Made by a program: the position numbers and the translations under genes. DNA of 64,000 bases, from NCBI GenBank assembly GCA_046331705.1, contig JAXLQJ010000042.1, positions 1-64,000 on the forward strand, read 5' to 3'. Origin of the DNA: JADJOY01 sp046331705 [NCBI: bacterium] (GTDB lineage: Bacteria > JADJOY01). The notes beneath the pieces are model-generated. The model had not been told where the DNA came from. It made no database searches and worked only from the letters and a program-made list of their open reading frames with translations. This document shows positions 8,538 to 17,621 of the stretch, one piece after another (the stretch's first letter is position 1; each line of letters begins with the position of its first letter).

Positions 8538-10289
8538 ATGCCGCTGACCTCGACCTCATCGCTCGCCTCTCGGGGCGGGCCGTCACCTGCGCAGCCGATC
8601 GCCCCAAGCGTAGCGGTCGTCGCGCGTGACTGGCTTGGCGGGACCACGCCGACCCGTGTGGGCGTGGTCGTGCTGGGCGCACTCTTCGTCGGGTTGGTCT
8701 TCGCCCAGGGCTGGATCAACGAGGACGCATTCATCCTCTTTCGTACCGTCGACAACTTCCACCAGGGCCTGGGACTGCGCTGGAACGCGTTCGAACGCGT
8801 TCAATCCTACTCCTGCCCGTCTTGGACGTTGCTGCTGACGGCGTTCGACACCTTCGTACGCAATCCCTTCCTCTCCGCCATCCTGCTCTCGCTCGTGTGC
8901 GCTGCCGGCACGTACGCGGCATGTGTGGCGTGGTGTCGCGGCACCGCCCGCTGGCGCTTGCCGTTCCTGATGGGCTTGCTGATCAGCTCCAAGTCGTTCA
9001 TCGACTATTCCTCGTCCGGCCTCGAGAACCCGCTCGCGCATCTGCTGCTCGTGGCGGTCGCGGTCGCGTACCTCCGTCACGTCGCTGGGCCGCCAGCGGA
9101 CGGTCTTCGCTCCGCATACGCGTTGCTCGCCGCCGCGGCGCTGCTCGTGCTCACCCGCCAGGACATGGCGCTGATGGCCGCTCCGTTCGTGCTCCACGTG
9201 CTGGTGCGGTTGCTGCGCGCCATCGGCCCGAAGCGCGTGGCGATCGCGTGCTTGGCGTGCGGCATCCCGATCTGGCTCTGGGAGGCCTTCTCACTCCTCT
9301 ACTACGGCTTTCTGGTTCCCAACACGGCCTACGCCAAGCTCGGCCACGGCGGTGCGCGCGCGGTGATGAACCGCGAGGCGTGGCAGTACCTGATGGCGAC
9401 CATCCAGGCGGATCCGATCACGGTGGCGATCGTCGCGTGCGGCATCCTCACCGCCATCCTCGACGGGGATCTGCCGAGCGGGCTGCTGGTCGCCGGGGTC
9501 GTCGCCTACCTCCTCTATCTCGTCGACATCGGCGGCGATTGGATGCTCGGGCGGTTCGTCGCCGCGCCGGTCCTCGCGAGCTCGCTCGTCCTCGCCCGGC
9601 GTCTCGGCCCGCGCGCCGCTGCTCTCGCGGCAGGCGTGCTGCTCATCGCCAACGTCCGCGCGCCGCTTGCCCCCATCAAGTTCTGGACGCCCTACCCCGC
9701 GGAGACCGTTCATCTGTGGGGCGTGATCGACGCGAAAGCCGCGAAGTACGGTCCCAAGGAGGCGCGGCGACTCCTGTGGCGGGCGCGACCGTACGAAGAG
9801 GATCCCGTCTTCCAGGCCGGCGTTGCCTTCCGAAACAGCGCCGATGCGGTGGTGGTGCGCGGCGACGTGGGCCGATTCGGTTACGGTGCGGGGCCGGACA
9901 AGATCGTCGTGGACTCGATGGGCCTCACCGACCCGCTGCTGGCGCGGTTGCCCGCCGACCGCATCCGCCGCAGCGGCCACTATCAGCGGGACGTTCCCCC
10001 GGGCTACCTGGAGAGCTTGGTCACGGGCGAGAACCGCATCCGCGACGCAGGACTGGCCGCGTACTACGGCCACCTCAAGTCCGTGACGCAGGGCCCGCTC
10101 TTCTCGCCCGAGCGCCTGCGCGACGTGCTGGCCTTCAATCTCGGCCGCTACGATCACCTCAAGGCCGATTACGTCGAGCGGCATCGCGATCAAGTCCGCA
10201 GGTTGGACACGTGGTGGCTGATTCACGGCGGTCTACCGCCGCACGCGTCGCCGAGCCCGAGCGCGCCCACACCACCCGATCCCCATTGA
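8538..10289 (+). CDS. GT-C membrane glycosyltransferase, AftB-like
   Basis: 583 aa from ATG at 8538; the open frame extends upstream to 8031, over the divergent gene. Multi-pass membrane protein of roughly ten hydrophobic segments with a soluble C-terminal domain. The first periplasmic loop WINEDAFILFRTVDNF contains the acidic E-D pair expected of GT-C enzymes, followed by GLRWNAFERVQSYSCPSW. A later loop has FLVPNTAYAKLG. These blocks match the arabinofuranosyltransferase AftB-like group, where polyprenyl-phosphate sugars are donors. The acceptor is unknown; outside actinobacteria such proteins are annotated only by similarity. It is 56 bp upstream of the DUF4056 gene, possibly an operon. 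Confidence 0.85.
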   Translation: MPLTSTSSLASRGGPSPAQPIAPSVAVVARDWLGGTTPTRVGVVVLGALFVGLVFAQGWINEDAFILFRTVDNFHQGLGLRWNAFERVQSYSCPSWTLLLTAFDTFVRNPFLSAILLSLVCAAGTYAACVAWCRGTARWRLPFLMGLLISSKSFIDYSSSGLENPLAHLLLVAVAVAYLRHVAGPPADGLRSAYALLAAAALLVLTRQDMALMAAPFVLHVLVRLLRAIGPKRVAIACLACGIPIWLWEAFSLLYYGFLVPNTAYAKLGHGGARAVMNREAWQYLMATIQADPITVAIVACGILTAILDGDLPSGLLVAGVVAYLLYLVDIGGDWMLGRFVAAPVLASSLVLARRLGPRAAALAAGVLLIANVRAPLAPIKFWTPYPAETVHLWGVIDAKAAKYGPKEARRLLWRARPYEEDPVFQAGVAFRNSADAVVVRGDVGRFGYGAGPDKIVVDSMGLTDPLLARLPADRIRRSGHYQRDVPPGYLESLVTGENRIRDAGLAAYYGHLKSVTQGPLFSPERLRDVLAFNLGRYDHLKADYVERHRDQVRRLDTWWLIHGGLPPHASPSPSAPTPPDPH

Positions 10290-10345
10290 CCGGGACGGCG
10301 GGCGACGCTGGTGCGGCGCCCGTTCCCAGGAGCGTGTCGACCCTC

Positions 10346-11491
10346 ATGCCCATCTCTCGGTTCGAGCGCCTCCGTGAACGAAGCGCGTGGAGGGGCGCCG
10401 CGGGCCTGGTCGCCGGCTCGCTCCTCGCGCTGCGCGGCGCCGCCGCGGCGCCGCTCTCGGAGGATCAGCTCTCGCGCACGCCGCGGGAGCGCCTTTGCTG
10501 CGCGTTCGGCCACGACCTCGACGCGGGCCTCGCAGCGGTGCCGATCACGGTCCACCTGGACAACGTGAAGAGCATCGAGGGGATCACGGCGCATTCGTAC
10601 GTGTCGCGGAGCAACGTCGAGGAGGTGGCGGAGCTCTTCGGCGAGAAATACGGGCTCGTCTACACGTGTCGCGGTGGATTCATCGACATCGCTCATGCGA
10701 GCGATTTCGCGGACTGGACGGCGTACCTGTCCGCGCAGATCGCGCGCACGACGACCGTCGAGCAGCAGCTCGTGCTTCCCTGCGCCGCCGGAACCGCGCG
10801 ACTCGTCATCCATCCGGTGGCGGCGGACGACCCGCGCGCCGGTCTCGAGAGCGCGCTCACGCTGGCGCAGCGGATCGCCTACGAGCTCTCGGTGCTGCAC
10901 GAGATCACGAGCTGGTTCGACGTCTCGACGTTCTCGATGGTTTCCGAGAAGGTCTCGGCGTTCTCCCCCGAGGACTCGTACTCGAACTTACTCGGGACCT
11001 ACGTCGGCCGACGCGCGGTGCTGAGCCCCCAACCCTACGACCAAGCAGCGCACGCGGAGCTGCGCGCGGCGCTGCGAGAGCTCGGCGCCGTCGACGTGGC
11101 GGATACACGCGCCGCGTTCGATCAGATCGCCGGACGCTGGTGGGACGGCACGAAGCGCCTCCCCGAGCCCACCGTGACGAAACGCCGCAACCTCGAGTGG
11201 GGGCCGACCGCGCTCGCTCCGTGGCGTGCGCCGAGCCCCCTCGACGCATGCGCCACGCCCGCGGGCGCGCCCGCCGAGGTCCTCGCGATCCCCACCCTCG
11301 ATCCCGTGACCCGTACCCCGCTGAGCTCCCGCTACCAGCTCGAGTTCCGCCTGGACCGCGAGCGGCTGCCCAAGACGTTCCCCTATCCGCACGAGAGCAA
11401 CGTGGTCACGCCGGCGGACTTCCCGGCGCTGGTCGAGGCGATCCGCGCCGACATCAAGCGCGAGATCGGCCCGGACGCGGATACGCCTTAG
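10346..11491 (+). CDS. DUF4056 domain-containing exported protein
   Basis: 381 aa from ATG at 10346. An arginine-rich start followed by GLVAGSLLALRGAAAAP suggests an exported protein, possibly Tat-like, though no clear twin-arginine motif is present. The DUF4056 hallmark lies around residues 100-125: YTCRGGFIDIAHASDFADW. Next comes a helical part IAYELSVLHEITSWFDVSTFSMVSEK, then YSNLLGTYVGRRA. The family is of unknown function and found in Gram-negative bacteria. The His and Asp/Glu residues in IAHASD and LHEITSWFD could form an active site. It follows the GT-C gene and is convergent with the acyl-CoA synthetase. Confidence 0.87.
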   Translation: MPISRFERLRERSAWRGAAGLVAGSLLALRGAAAAPLSEDQLSRTPRERLCCAFGHDLDAGLAAVPITVHLDNVKSIEGITAHSYVSRSNVEEVAELFGEKYGLVYTCRGGFIDIAHASDFADWTAYLSAQIARTTTVEQQLVLPCAAGTARLVIHPVAADDPRAGLESALTLAQRIAYELSVLHEITSWFDVSTFSMVSEKVSAFSPEDSYSNLLGTYVGRRAVLSPQPYDQAAHAELRAALRELGAVDVADTRAAFDQIAGRWWDGTKRLPEPTVTKRRNLEWGPTALAPWRAPSPLDACATPAGAPAEVLAIPTLDPVTRTPLSSRYQLEFRLDRERLPKTFPYPHESNVVTPADFPALVEAIRADIKREIGPDADTP

Positions 11492-11524
11492 GCGAGCGAT
11501 CACGAGCCGGCTTGGGCGTGCGGC

Positions 11525-11551
11525 CCCGGAAAAGGGCGAACCGCTTCCGGG
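11525..11551. terminator. Possible stem-loop between convergent genes
   Basis: CCCGGAA and TTCCGGG form a 7-bp perfect stem with a 13-nt loop in the 182-bp gap between the DUF4056 gene and the convergent acyl-CoA synthetase gene. There is no T tract. Position is the main support. Confidence 0.3.
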
Positions 11552-11673
11552 CGAGGGTCCGTCGAGCCCCCCGAGCCGACGTGGCGCGAGGAGCCTGACG
11601 CGGTGCGAAGCACAACGCGCAACAGGCGTCCTCGCGCGCACGGCGAAACCGTGCGCGCTGGACCTCGAGAAGC

Positions 11674-13299
11674 TCAGACCTTGTGGCCGCCCGCGCTGGC
11701 GAGCGCCTTCGCCCAGGGGTAGTCGGGCTTCCCCGCCGGCGAGCGCACCATCTTCTCGACCACGTGCAGCTCGCGCGGGCATTTGTAGCCCGCCACGTGC
11801 TTCCGCGCGTGGGCGTCGAGATCGGCCATCGTGAGCGAGTGGCCGGGCCGAAGCTCGACGATGGCGGCAACGCGCTCACCCCAGCGGGTGTCGGGTACGC
11901 CCACCACCACGCAATCGTAGATCGCGGGATGGGCCTTGAGCGCGATCTCGACCTCTTCCGGGTAGACCTTCTCGCCGCCGGTGTTGATGCACACCGAGCC
12001 ACGACCGAACACCGTGATGCGCCCGTCTTCCTCGACGGTCCCGAGATCGCCGACCAGCACCCAGCGCTCACCGTCGAGCGTGACGAAGGTGGCGGCGCTC
12101 TTCTTCTCGTCCTTGTAGTAGCCGACCGGGATGTGGCCGCGCAGCGCCAATCTCCCGACTACGCCCGAGCCGGGCGCGAGCGGCTTGCCGTCGTCGCCGA
12201 GCACGGCCGCGCGCTCGTTCATCAGGAAGCGGATGCCGGTCTTGGCGTCGGGACCGGAGACGCGCTCGCCGCTCATGCCGAGCGAGCCGGTCTCCGAGGA
12301 ACCGAAGTTGTCCATGATCATGAGGCTCGGCAGCAGCCGCTGGAACTCGGCCTTGACCGAGTCCGAGAACGCGGCGCCGGAGGACGCGAGCACGAACAGC
12401 GACGAAGCGTCGTAGCTGGCGCCGTCGCGGCCCAGCTCCTCGATCATCGGCCGCGCCATGGCGTCGCCGACGATGTTGATCGAGTTCACCCGCTCTTGCT
12501 CGATGAGCTGCCACACGCGCACCGGGTCGAACTTGGAGAGCAGCACCGAGCGGTCGCCCCAGTTGAAGGTGATGAGCACCGCGAGCTGCGCCGCGCCGTG
12601 GATCAGCGGCGGAACGGAGAAGATGGTCGCGTGGTAGCGCTCCTTGGCGTTGGCGACGAGCTGCGCCGGGCTCTCGACCGGCGGCCCCGCTGGATTGCCG
12701 CCACCGAGCCCCGCGAAGAAGAGATCCTCGTGGCGCCACATCACGCCCTTCGGCATGCCGGTGGTGCCTCCGGTGTAGATGATGAAGAGATCGTCGGCGG
12801 AGCGCGGGGCGAAATCCCGCGCCGGGGACGCCGCCGCGAGCGCGCTCTCGTACTCGACCGACCCGGTGGCCGCGAGATCCGCGCCGCTGCCGTCCTCGAC
12901 GGCGATGCAGGCTCGGAGCTTCGGGAGCCCGCCGCGAATGGCTGCCAGCCGCGGCGCGAACTGCCGCTCGTGGATCACCGCCACGAGGTCGGCGTCGTTC
13001 ATCAGGTAACGAAGCTCTTCCTCGACGTAGCGGTAGTTCACGTTGATGGGCACGGCGCGGATCTTGAGCGCCGCGAGCATGCCCTCGACGTACTCGTTGC
13101 CGTTGAAGAGATAGAGCCCGACGTGCTCGCCCGCCTGGACGCCGAGGGACTGCAGCGCGTGCGCGAGGCGGTTGGTGCGCGCTTCGAGCTGGGCGTAGGT
13201 GAAGCGCTTGGTGCCGTCGACGATCAGCGCTTCGGTGTCGGGCAACCCGTCGACGATCGACTCGAAGAGATCCGCGAAGTTGTATTGCGTCGCCGGCAT
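11674..13299 (-). CDS. AMP-forming acyl-CoA synthetase (FadD-like)
   Basis: 541 aa from ATG at 13299. It activates a carboxylic acid to acyl-AMP and then acyl-CoA. The phosphate-binding loop YTGGTTGMPKGVMW (about residues 170-183), the GSSETG motif, the GDLGTV motif and the C-terminal SPAGKPDY with the adenylation lysine are all present, so it should be active. The tail is close to FadD enzymes for steroid or other bulky acids (HPAIYDCVVVGVPDTRWGE). It is the last gene of the six-gene leftward operon from the 17.6-kb promoter, 14 bp after the thiolase-like gene. Confidence 0.93.
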   Translation of the reverse strand: MPATQYNFADLFESIVDGLPDTEALIVDGTKRFTYAQLEARTNRLAHALQSLGVQAGEHVGLYLFNGNEYVEGMLAALKIRAVPINVNYRYVEEELRYLMNDADLVAVIHERQFAPRLAAIRGGLPKLRACIAVEDGSGADLAATGSVEYESALAAASPARDFAPRSADDLFIIYTGGTTGMPKGVMWRHEDLFFAGLGGGNPAGPPVESPAQLVANAKERYHATIFSVPPLIHGAAQLAVLITFNWGDRSVLLSKFDPVRVWQLIEQERVNSINIVGDAMARPMIEELGRDGASYDASSLFVLASSGAAFSDSVKAEFQRLLPSLMIMDNFGSSETGSLGMSGERVSGPDAKTGIRFLMNERAAVLGDDGKPLAPGSGVVGRLALRGHIPVGYYKDEKKSAATFVTLDGERWVLVGDLGTVEEDGRITVFGRGSVCINTGGEKVYPEEVEIALKAHPAIYDCVVVGVPDTRWGERVAAIVELRPGHSLTMADLDAHARKHVAGYKCPRELHVVEKMVRSPAGKPDYPWAKALASAGGHKV

Positions 13300-13313
13300 C
13301 GGGAGTTCCGACC

Positions 13314-14471
13314 TCAGGGCTTCTCGGAGCCCACGATCCACATCGAGAAGAACTGCGAGCCGCCGCCGTACGCGTGGCCGAGGGCGATCTTGGCCCCGTC
13401 CACCTGGTGCTCGCCCGCCTGTCCGCGCACCTGCAGCGCGGCCTCGGCGAAGCGGATCATGCCCGAGGCACCGATCGGATTGCTCGAGAGCACGCCACCC
13501 GAGCAGTTGATCGGCAGCTTCCCGCCGAGCGCGGTCCAGCCTTCCTGGACCGGCTTCCACCCTTCGTTCTCCGGCGTGAATCCCAGGTTCTCGAGCCACA
13601 TCGGCTCGAACCACGAGAACGGCACGTAGATCTCGGCCACGTCGATCTGGTCCATCGGCTTGGTGATGCCCGCCTGGGCATAGAGCGCCTTGGCGCAGTC
13701 CTTGCCCGCCTGCGGGTTCACCTGGTCGCGGCCCGCGAACGCGGTGGGCTCGCTGCGCATCGCCGTCGCGTGCACCCACGCAGGGCGGTGCGGCGCCTTG
13801 CTCGCCAGCTTCTCGCTGGTCATCACCATCGCGACCGCGCCGTCCGAGGAGGGGCAGGTCTCGTGGTAGCGGATGGGATCCCACAGCATCGGCGAGCTGG
13901 CGATGTCGTCGTACGTGACCCCAGGCATCTGCAGGTGCGCGTACGGGTTGCGGTTGGCGTTCTGCCGATCCTTGAGCGCGACCAGCACGCCGGTGTTCTC
14001 CGGCGCGCCCGAGCGGCGGATGTAGCCGCGGATGAGCGGCGCGAAGTATCCACCGGCGCCGAACACCACCGTGGGCTGGAGCGGGATGCGGGGCGAGAGC
14101 GCCCACATCGCGTTCGACTCGCTCTGCTTCTCGAACGCCACCGTCAGCACGCGGTCGTGGACCCCCGCCTGGATCAGGCTGGCGGCGACGATCGCGGTGG
14201 ACCCGCCCACGCTACCCGCGGTGTGAACCCGGAGCATCGGCTTGCCGACCGAGCCGAGCGCGTCCGCGAGGTAGAGCTCGGGCATCATCACGCCTTCGAA
14301 CGTGTCGGGCGCCTTGCCCAGCACCACCGCGTCGATGTCGCGGAAGGTGAGCCCCGCGTCCTCCAGGGCTCGAATCGCCGCCTCGCGCACCAGCCCCGCG
14401 AGCGAGACGTCGATGCGCTTGGTGTCGTACTTGGTCTGGCCGATGCCGACGATCGCGCACGCGTTGCTCAT
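13314..14471 (-). CDS. Thiolase-fold lipid-transfer-type protein without nucleophilic cysteine (1)
   Basis: 385 aa; its ATG overlaps the stop of the gene upstream by 1 nt (TGATG), implying translational coupling. The thiolase fold is clear: VGIGQTKYDT at the N-terminus, ALEDAGL, and a C-terminal NCSGGVLSSNPIGASG. The position where thiolases carry the acyl-accepting Cys reads VHTAGSVGGST, and the HPxGASG histidine is Asn. It is therefore unlikely to be a true thiolase. Such proteins (Ltp2 type) pair with DUF35 proteins and act as retro-aldolases on beta-hydroxyacyl-CoA in steroid side-chain breakdown. That role here is an inference from missing residues and the DUF35 neighbours. Confidence 0.9.
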   Translation of the reverse strand: MSNACAIVGIGQTKYDTKRIDVSLAGLVREAAIRALEDAGLTFRDIDAVVLGKAPDTFEGVMMPELYLADALGSVGKPMLRVHTAGSVGGSTAIVAASLIQAGVHDRVLTVAFEKQSESNAMWALSPRIPLQPTVVFGAGGYFAPLIRGYIRRSGAPENTGVLVALKDRQNANRNPYAHLQMPGVTYDDIASSPMLWDPIRYHETCPSSDGAVAMVMTSEKLASKAPHRPAWVHATAMRSEPTAFAGRDQVNPQAGKDCAKALYAQAGITKPMDQIDVAEIYVPFSWFEPMWLENLGFTPENEGWKPVQEGWTALGGKLPINCSGGVLSSNPIGASGMIRFAEAALQVRGQAGEHQVDGAKIALGHAYGGGSQFFSMWIVGSEKP

Positions 14472-15526
14472 CACGCACCCTCCAGCACGCACACCAGGTT
14501 CTGCTGCAGACACGGCCCCGAGGTCGCGTGCGCGACGCCGCGCTTGGCCTCGCCGGCATGGATGCGCGTCGCCACCTCGCCCATGCGGATCAGGCCGGCC
14601 GACATGATCGGATGCGCCGCCAGCGCGCCACCCGAGGGGTTCACCGCCGCGCCCGCGGGCAGCCCGAGCGCGTCCAGCACGATCAACTCCTGGTGCGTGA
14701 ACGGCGCGTAGATCTCCGCGACGTCGACGGCGGCCTTCGCGACGCCGACCTTGTCGGCGGCGAGCGCCGTGGACGCGGACTTGGTGAGATCGCGGAACCC
14801 CGGGTACTGGGCCTCGATGCGATGGTCGATGCCGCGGATCCACGCCGGGCGCTTGCACACCTCGCGGGCGTAGTCGCCGGCGGCGAGCACCACCACCGCG
14901 CAGGCGTCCGAGATCGGCGGGCAGTCGTGGGCGCGCAGCGGCGAGGCGATGTACGGCTCGGCGAGCAACGCGTCGACGTCCGAATCGCCCTTCACCTGCG
15001 CCATCGGATTCGACTTCGCGTTGCGCCGATTGCGCACCGCGACCTGCGCGAGGTCGCGCTCGGACTTGCCGGACGCCTCCAGGTACGCGCGCGCCTGGAC
15101 CGCCGCCAGGCTCACCGCGTCCGGCCAGAGCGGCGCCAGGTAGTAGGGATCGAGCTGCATGCACATCACGTCGGGGACCGGCCCCAGCGACGAGCGGCCG
15201 AACGCGTAGACCACCGCGGCGTCGAGCTGCTCGTGCTGCATGCGGATCCACGCCTCGTAGAGCGCCCACGCGCCGTCCATCTCGACGTGGCTCTCGGCGA
15301 TCGGCGGCCACGCTCCCACCGCGTCCAGCGCGCCCACGAACGAGAACGGCTGGCCGGTGAGGAAGTCGGTCGATCCCGAGCACCAGAAGCCCACGCGCTC
15401 GCGCTTCACGTTGGAGCGCGCGAGCGCCTCGGCGATCACCGGCATCAGCATCTCGACGTCGTTGCGGGCCGGCTCGCGCCGGATGCTCGGCGACTGGGCA
15501 AACGAAACGATCGCGACGTCGCGCAT
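14471..15526 (-). CDS. Thiolase-fold lipid-transfer-type protein without nucleophilic cysteine (2)
   Basis: 351 aa from ATG at 15526, coupled by a 1-nt TGATG overlap to the DUF35 gene upstream; a GTG one codon earlier is possible. Thiolase-like folds show in FAQSPSIRREPARNDVEML, FWCSGSTDF and NPSGGALAAHPIMSAGLIRM. Where a thiolase has its nucleophilic Cys this protein reads ESHVEMDGAWAL, so acyl transfer to Cys is not possible. It is a diverged paralogue of the next gene and probably forms a complex with one of the two DUF35 proteins encoded just before it. Likely role: carbon-carbon cleavage or another CoA-ester reaction in the same pathway. Confidence 0.88.
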   Translation of the reverse strand: MRDVAIVSFAQSPSIRREPARNDVEMLMPVIAEALARSNVKRERVGFWCSGSTDFLTGQPFSFVGALDAVGAWPPIAESHVEMDGAWALYEAWIRMQHEQLDAAVVYAFGRSSLGPVPDVMCMQLDPYYLAPLWPDAVSLAAVQARAYLEASGKSERDLAQVAVRNRRNAKSNPMAQVKGDSDVDALLAEPYIASPLRAHDCPPISDACAVVVLAAGDYAREVCKRPAWIRGIDHRIEAQYPGFRDLTKSASTALAADKVGVAKAAVDVAEIYAPFTHQELIVLDALGLPAGAAVNPSGGALAAHPIMSAGLIRMGEVATRIHAGEAKRGVAHATSGPCLQQNLVCVLEGA

Positions 15527-16026
15527 CACAGGTGCTCCTTGTAGGAATCGAACGGCGCGTCCGGCTCACCCGTGGGCTTGAAATGGCGGATGCTCTCCAG
15601 GCTGGCTCGAAGCTCCGCGCGCGGGACCCACACGGCTTCCACGCGCATCCCCATGCGCACCTCCTCCACCGGGATCTCGCGGATCACGTGATAGAAGGTG
15701 TTGTCGGCGCCGTCGAGAAGGATCGACGCGCACACGAAGGGCAGCTCGATGTCGATGCCCTCCGACGGAACGCGCACGATGCTGAAGGACGTCACGGTGC
15801 CGCGATCCTCGACCTTCGCCTCGTCGATCGTGGGCGCGCCGCATTTCGGGCACGAGCCGCGCGGCGACACGTAGACCTTCCGGCACTGGGTGCAGCGCAG
15901 GCCGAGGATCCTGCCCTCGGCGATCCCGCGCAGGAATCGCGACGCGCCCACGCCGGGCGTGAACTGGAACGTCAGGTGGATGGGAGTCTCGATCCGCTTG
16001 ACGATCTCCTTCGGGGCGTCACTCAT
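15526..16026 (-). CDS. DUF35 OB-fold protein with zinc ribbon
   Basis: 166 aa from ATG at 16026, overlapping the preceding gene by 4 nt (ATGA). An N-terminal rubredoxin-like zinc ribbon has CTQC and, 11 residues later, CPKC; the OB-fold follows (RGTVTSFSIVR to MGMRVEAVWV). DUF35 proteins bind acyl-CoA and form tight complexes with thiolase-like partners, for example ChsH2 with Ltp2. The gene sits directly before a thiolase-like gene with 1-nt coupling, which supports complex formation. The first ~35 residues are an extra helix pair (IVKRIETPIHLTFQF). Confidence 0.9.
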   Translation of the reverse strand: MSDAPKEIVKRIETPIHLTFQFTPGVGASRFLRGIAEGRILGLRCTQCRKVYVSPRGSCPKCGAPTIDEAKVEDRGTVTSFSIVRVPSEGIDIELPFVCASILLDGADNTFYHVIREIPVEEVRMGMRVEAVWVPRAELRASLESIRHFKPTGEPDAPFDSYKEHL

Positions 16027-16496
16027 CGGCTGCCCTCCGGAACGAAGCACTCGACGTCGCGCATGTCGCCGACGGTGGTCTCGCGCCAGCGCGGCGTGAC
16101 GCGCATCCCGGACTTCATCCCCGCCTCGGCTCCGGCGTCGACCACGTGCAGCAGCGCGGTGCTCGCGCCATCCAGCTGGATCAGCGCCCACGCGAACGGC
16201 CGCTGCAAGGGGTGCTTGGCACGCGGCACGGACACCCACGACCAGCTCTTCACCACTCCGCCCGGACCGACCTCGGTCCAACCGCCCTCCCCGCCGAGCG
16301 CTTCACCCGACGCGGGGTCGTAGTCGAGGGGCGGGCAGATCACGCGCCCGTCGGCGGCGCGCACCGCCTCGAACCGCCGCCCCTTGAGCCCCCCGAAGAA
16401 GCGGCCCAGGACCGGTCCCACCGAGCGCTTGTACGGATACTCGAGATCGTAGGGCGCCCACATCGACTCGGCGCCCGCAGCTGCGGATTGGGTCAT
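16023..16496 (-). CDS. DUF35 OB-fold protein lacking the zinc ribbon
   Basis: 157 aa. It has the OB-fold part (WTEVGPGGVVKSWSWVSVP, FAWALIQLDGAS, GMKSGMRVTPRW) but the region where the zinc ribbon should be (FEAVRAADGRVICPPLDYDP) keeps only one cysteine. It is therefore a degenerate-ribbon DUF35, perhaps the second half of a two-protein OB-fold assembly. The 4-nt overlap with the zinc-ribbon DUF35 gene downstream suggests balanced synthesis. It lies 91 bp after the Rieske oxygenase in the same operon. Confidence 0.87.
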   Translation of the reverse strand: MTQSAAAGAESMWAPYDLEYPYKRSVGPVLGRFFGGLKGRRFEAVRAADGRVICPPLDYDPASGEALGGEGGWTEVGPGGVVKSWSWVSVPRAKHPLQRPFAWALIQLDGASTALLHVVDAGAEAGMKSGMRVTPRWRETTVGDMRDVECFVPEGSR

Positions 16497-16587
16497 CGGC
16501 GTCCTCCCGTGTCCGGGATCGGAAGATGGCGACGAGCGGCGCGCGTGAAGCCTCGGCGCGCGCCGCCGCCCGGTTTCGTGCGCGAGC

Positions 16588-17586
16588 TCAGGCGGCCTGC
16601 GTGGAGCCCGCGTCTGCGCGATAGACCGGCAAGAACTGCCGGGCCCACTTTCGATAGAGGCCGATGGGGCCGTCGTTGTCGCACAGGATCGGCTTGTCGA
16701 TGAAGATCTTGTTCTCCCAGATGCGTTGATCTTCCTCGACTTGCTTCTGGATGTCGTCGACGACCTGGTTGCCGATGAAGTCGGTCATCGCCGGGTCCTC
16801 GAACTTCTTCACCGCGAAGGCGAAGCGCGCGTCCACCCACTCGCCGTCCACGGGAGTCACGGTGGCGATGGTGATGACCTCGGCGGCGAGATGCAGCCGC
16901 ACCACGGAGAACCCGAAGCCGTGGGTCTCGACGTCGATCGAGCCGTCCATCGTGTCCTCGCCCATGCCCCAGCGGCTCAGGTCCACCTGCACGTCGCAGT
17001 GGGTGCGGAACACGTGGCCGTCGATGCGAGCGTCCGTGCAGGTCGCCGTCATCGTCTTGTGCAGGTACTTGAAGTGCGGCGCGTCGACGCTGTTCTCCGC
17101 CATCTCCATGTTGTGGGTGCGGATGCGATACACGCGCGTCCGGTACTCGGTCCACTCGGGGTTCTGGTATTCGGGAAGGTCCGGCAGATCGAAGCGCGGC
17201 GCCGCGCCGCTCGGATCGTGGTGGACCATGATCAGGCCGTTGCGCTCCTGGATGAGCCACGGATTGATCTTCGCGTTGGACGGCATGCGCGTGGCGTACG
17301 GCACCTCGTCGCAGGCCCCCGTGCAGTCGTAGCGCCAGGCGTGGAACGGACAGCGGATCGACTCACCCTCGACCGTGCCGCCGTGCCCGAGATGGGCGCC
17401 GAGGTGGGGACAGAACGCATCGAGCAGGTACGGCTTACCGCTCTCCCCGCGATAGAGAACCATGTGCTTGCCGAAGGCCTGCACCGGGCGCGCCTCTCCG
17501 ACCGCGAGCTCGTGCGAATAGCCGACCTGGAACCAGCCCACCGGAAACGGCGAGAACGGGAACCGCGAGTTCCACACCTCCGTCAT
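16588..17586 (-). CDS. Rieske non-haem iron oxygenase, KshA-like
   Basis: 332 aa from ATG at 17586 with GGAGGAG just upstream. The Rieske [2Fe-2S] ligands are C59-x-H61 and C79-x2-H82 (CPH...CPFH). The mononuclear iron motif ENSVDAPHFKYLH gives D168, H171 and H176, and a later Asp in VVDDIQKQ is the likely third ligand. Length and layout match the KshA/steroid 9-alpha-hydroxylase oxygenase component (single subunit type). No reductase is encoded next to it. It leads the leftward six-gene operon, 36 bp downstream of a perfect KstR-type site. Substrate could be a steroid nucleus, but other polycyclic or terpenoid substrates are possible. Confidence 0.92.
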   Translation of the reverse strand: MTEVWNSRFPFSPFPVGWFQVGYSHELAVGEARPVQAFGKHMVLYRGESGKPYLLDAFCPHLGAHLGHGGTVEGESIRCPFHAWRYDCTGACDEVPYATRMPSNAKINPWLIQERNGLIMVHHDPSGAAPRFDLPDLPEYQNPEWTEYRTRVYRIRTHNMEMAENSVDAPHFKYLHKTMTATCTDARIDGHVFRTHCDVQVDLSRWGMGEDTMDGSIDVETHGFGFSVVRLHLAAEVITIATVTPVDGEWVDARFAFAVKKFEDPAMTDFIGNQVVDDIQKQVEEDQRIWENKIFIDKPILCDNDGPIGLYRKWARQFLPVYRADAGSTQAA

Positions 17587-17621
17587 GACTCCTCCACCTC
17601 GAGAGCGCGCGAAGGCGCTTG

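Noticed and set aside
8778-8801. Two overlapping AACGCGTT sites that fit the KstR consensus
   Set aside because: They lie inside the coding region of the GT-C gene (NAFERVQ codons); AACGCGTT arises easily from GC-rich coding sequence and the core differs from the AGAAC..GTTTC form of the promoter sites.
13314-15526. Calling the two thiolase-fold proteins acetyl-CoA acetyltransferases
   Set aside because: Both lack the nucleophilic cysteine and one lacks the second-site histidine.
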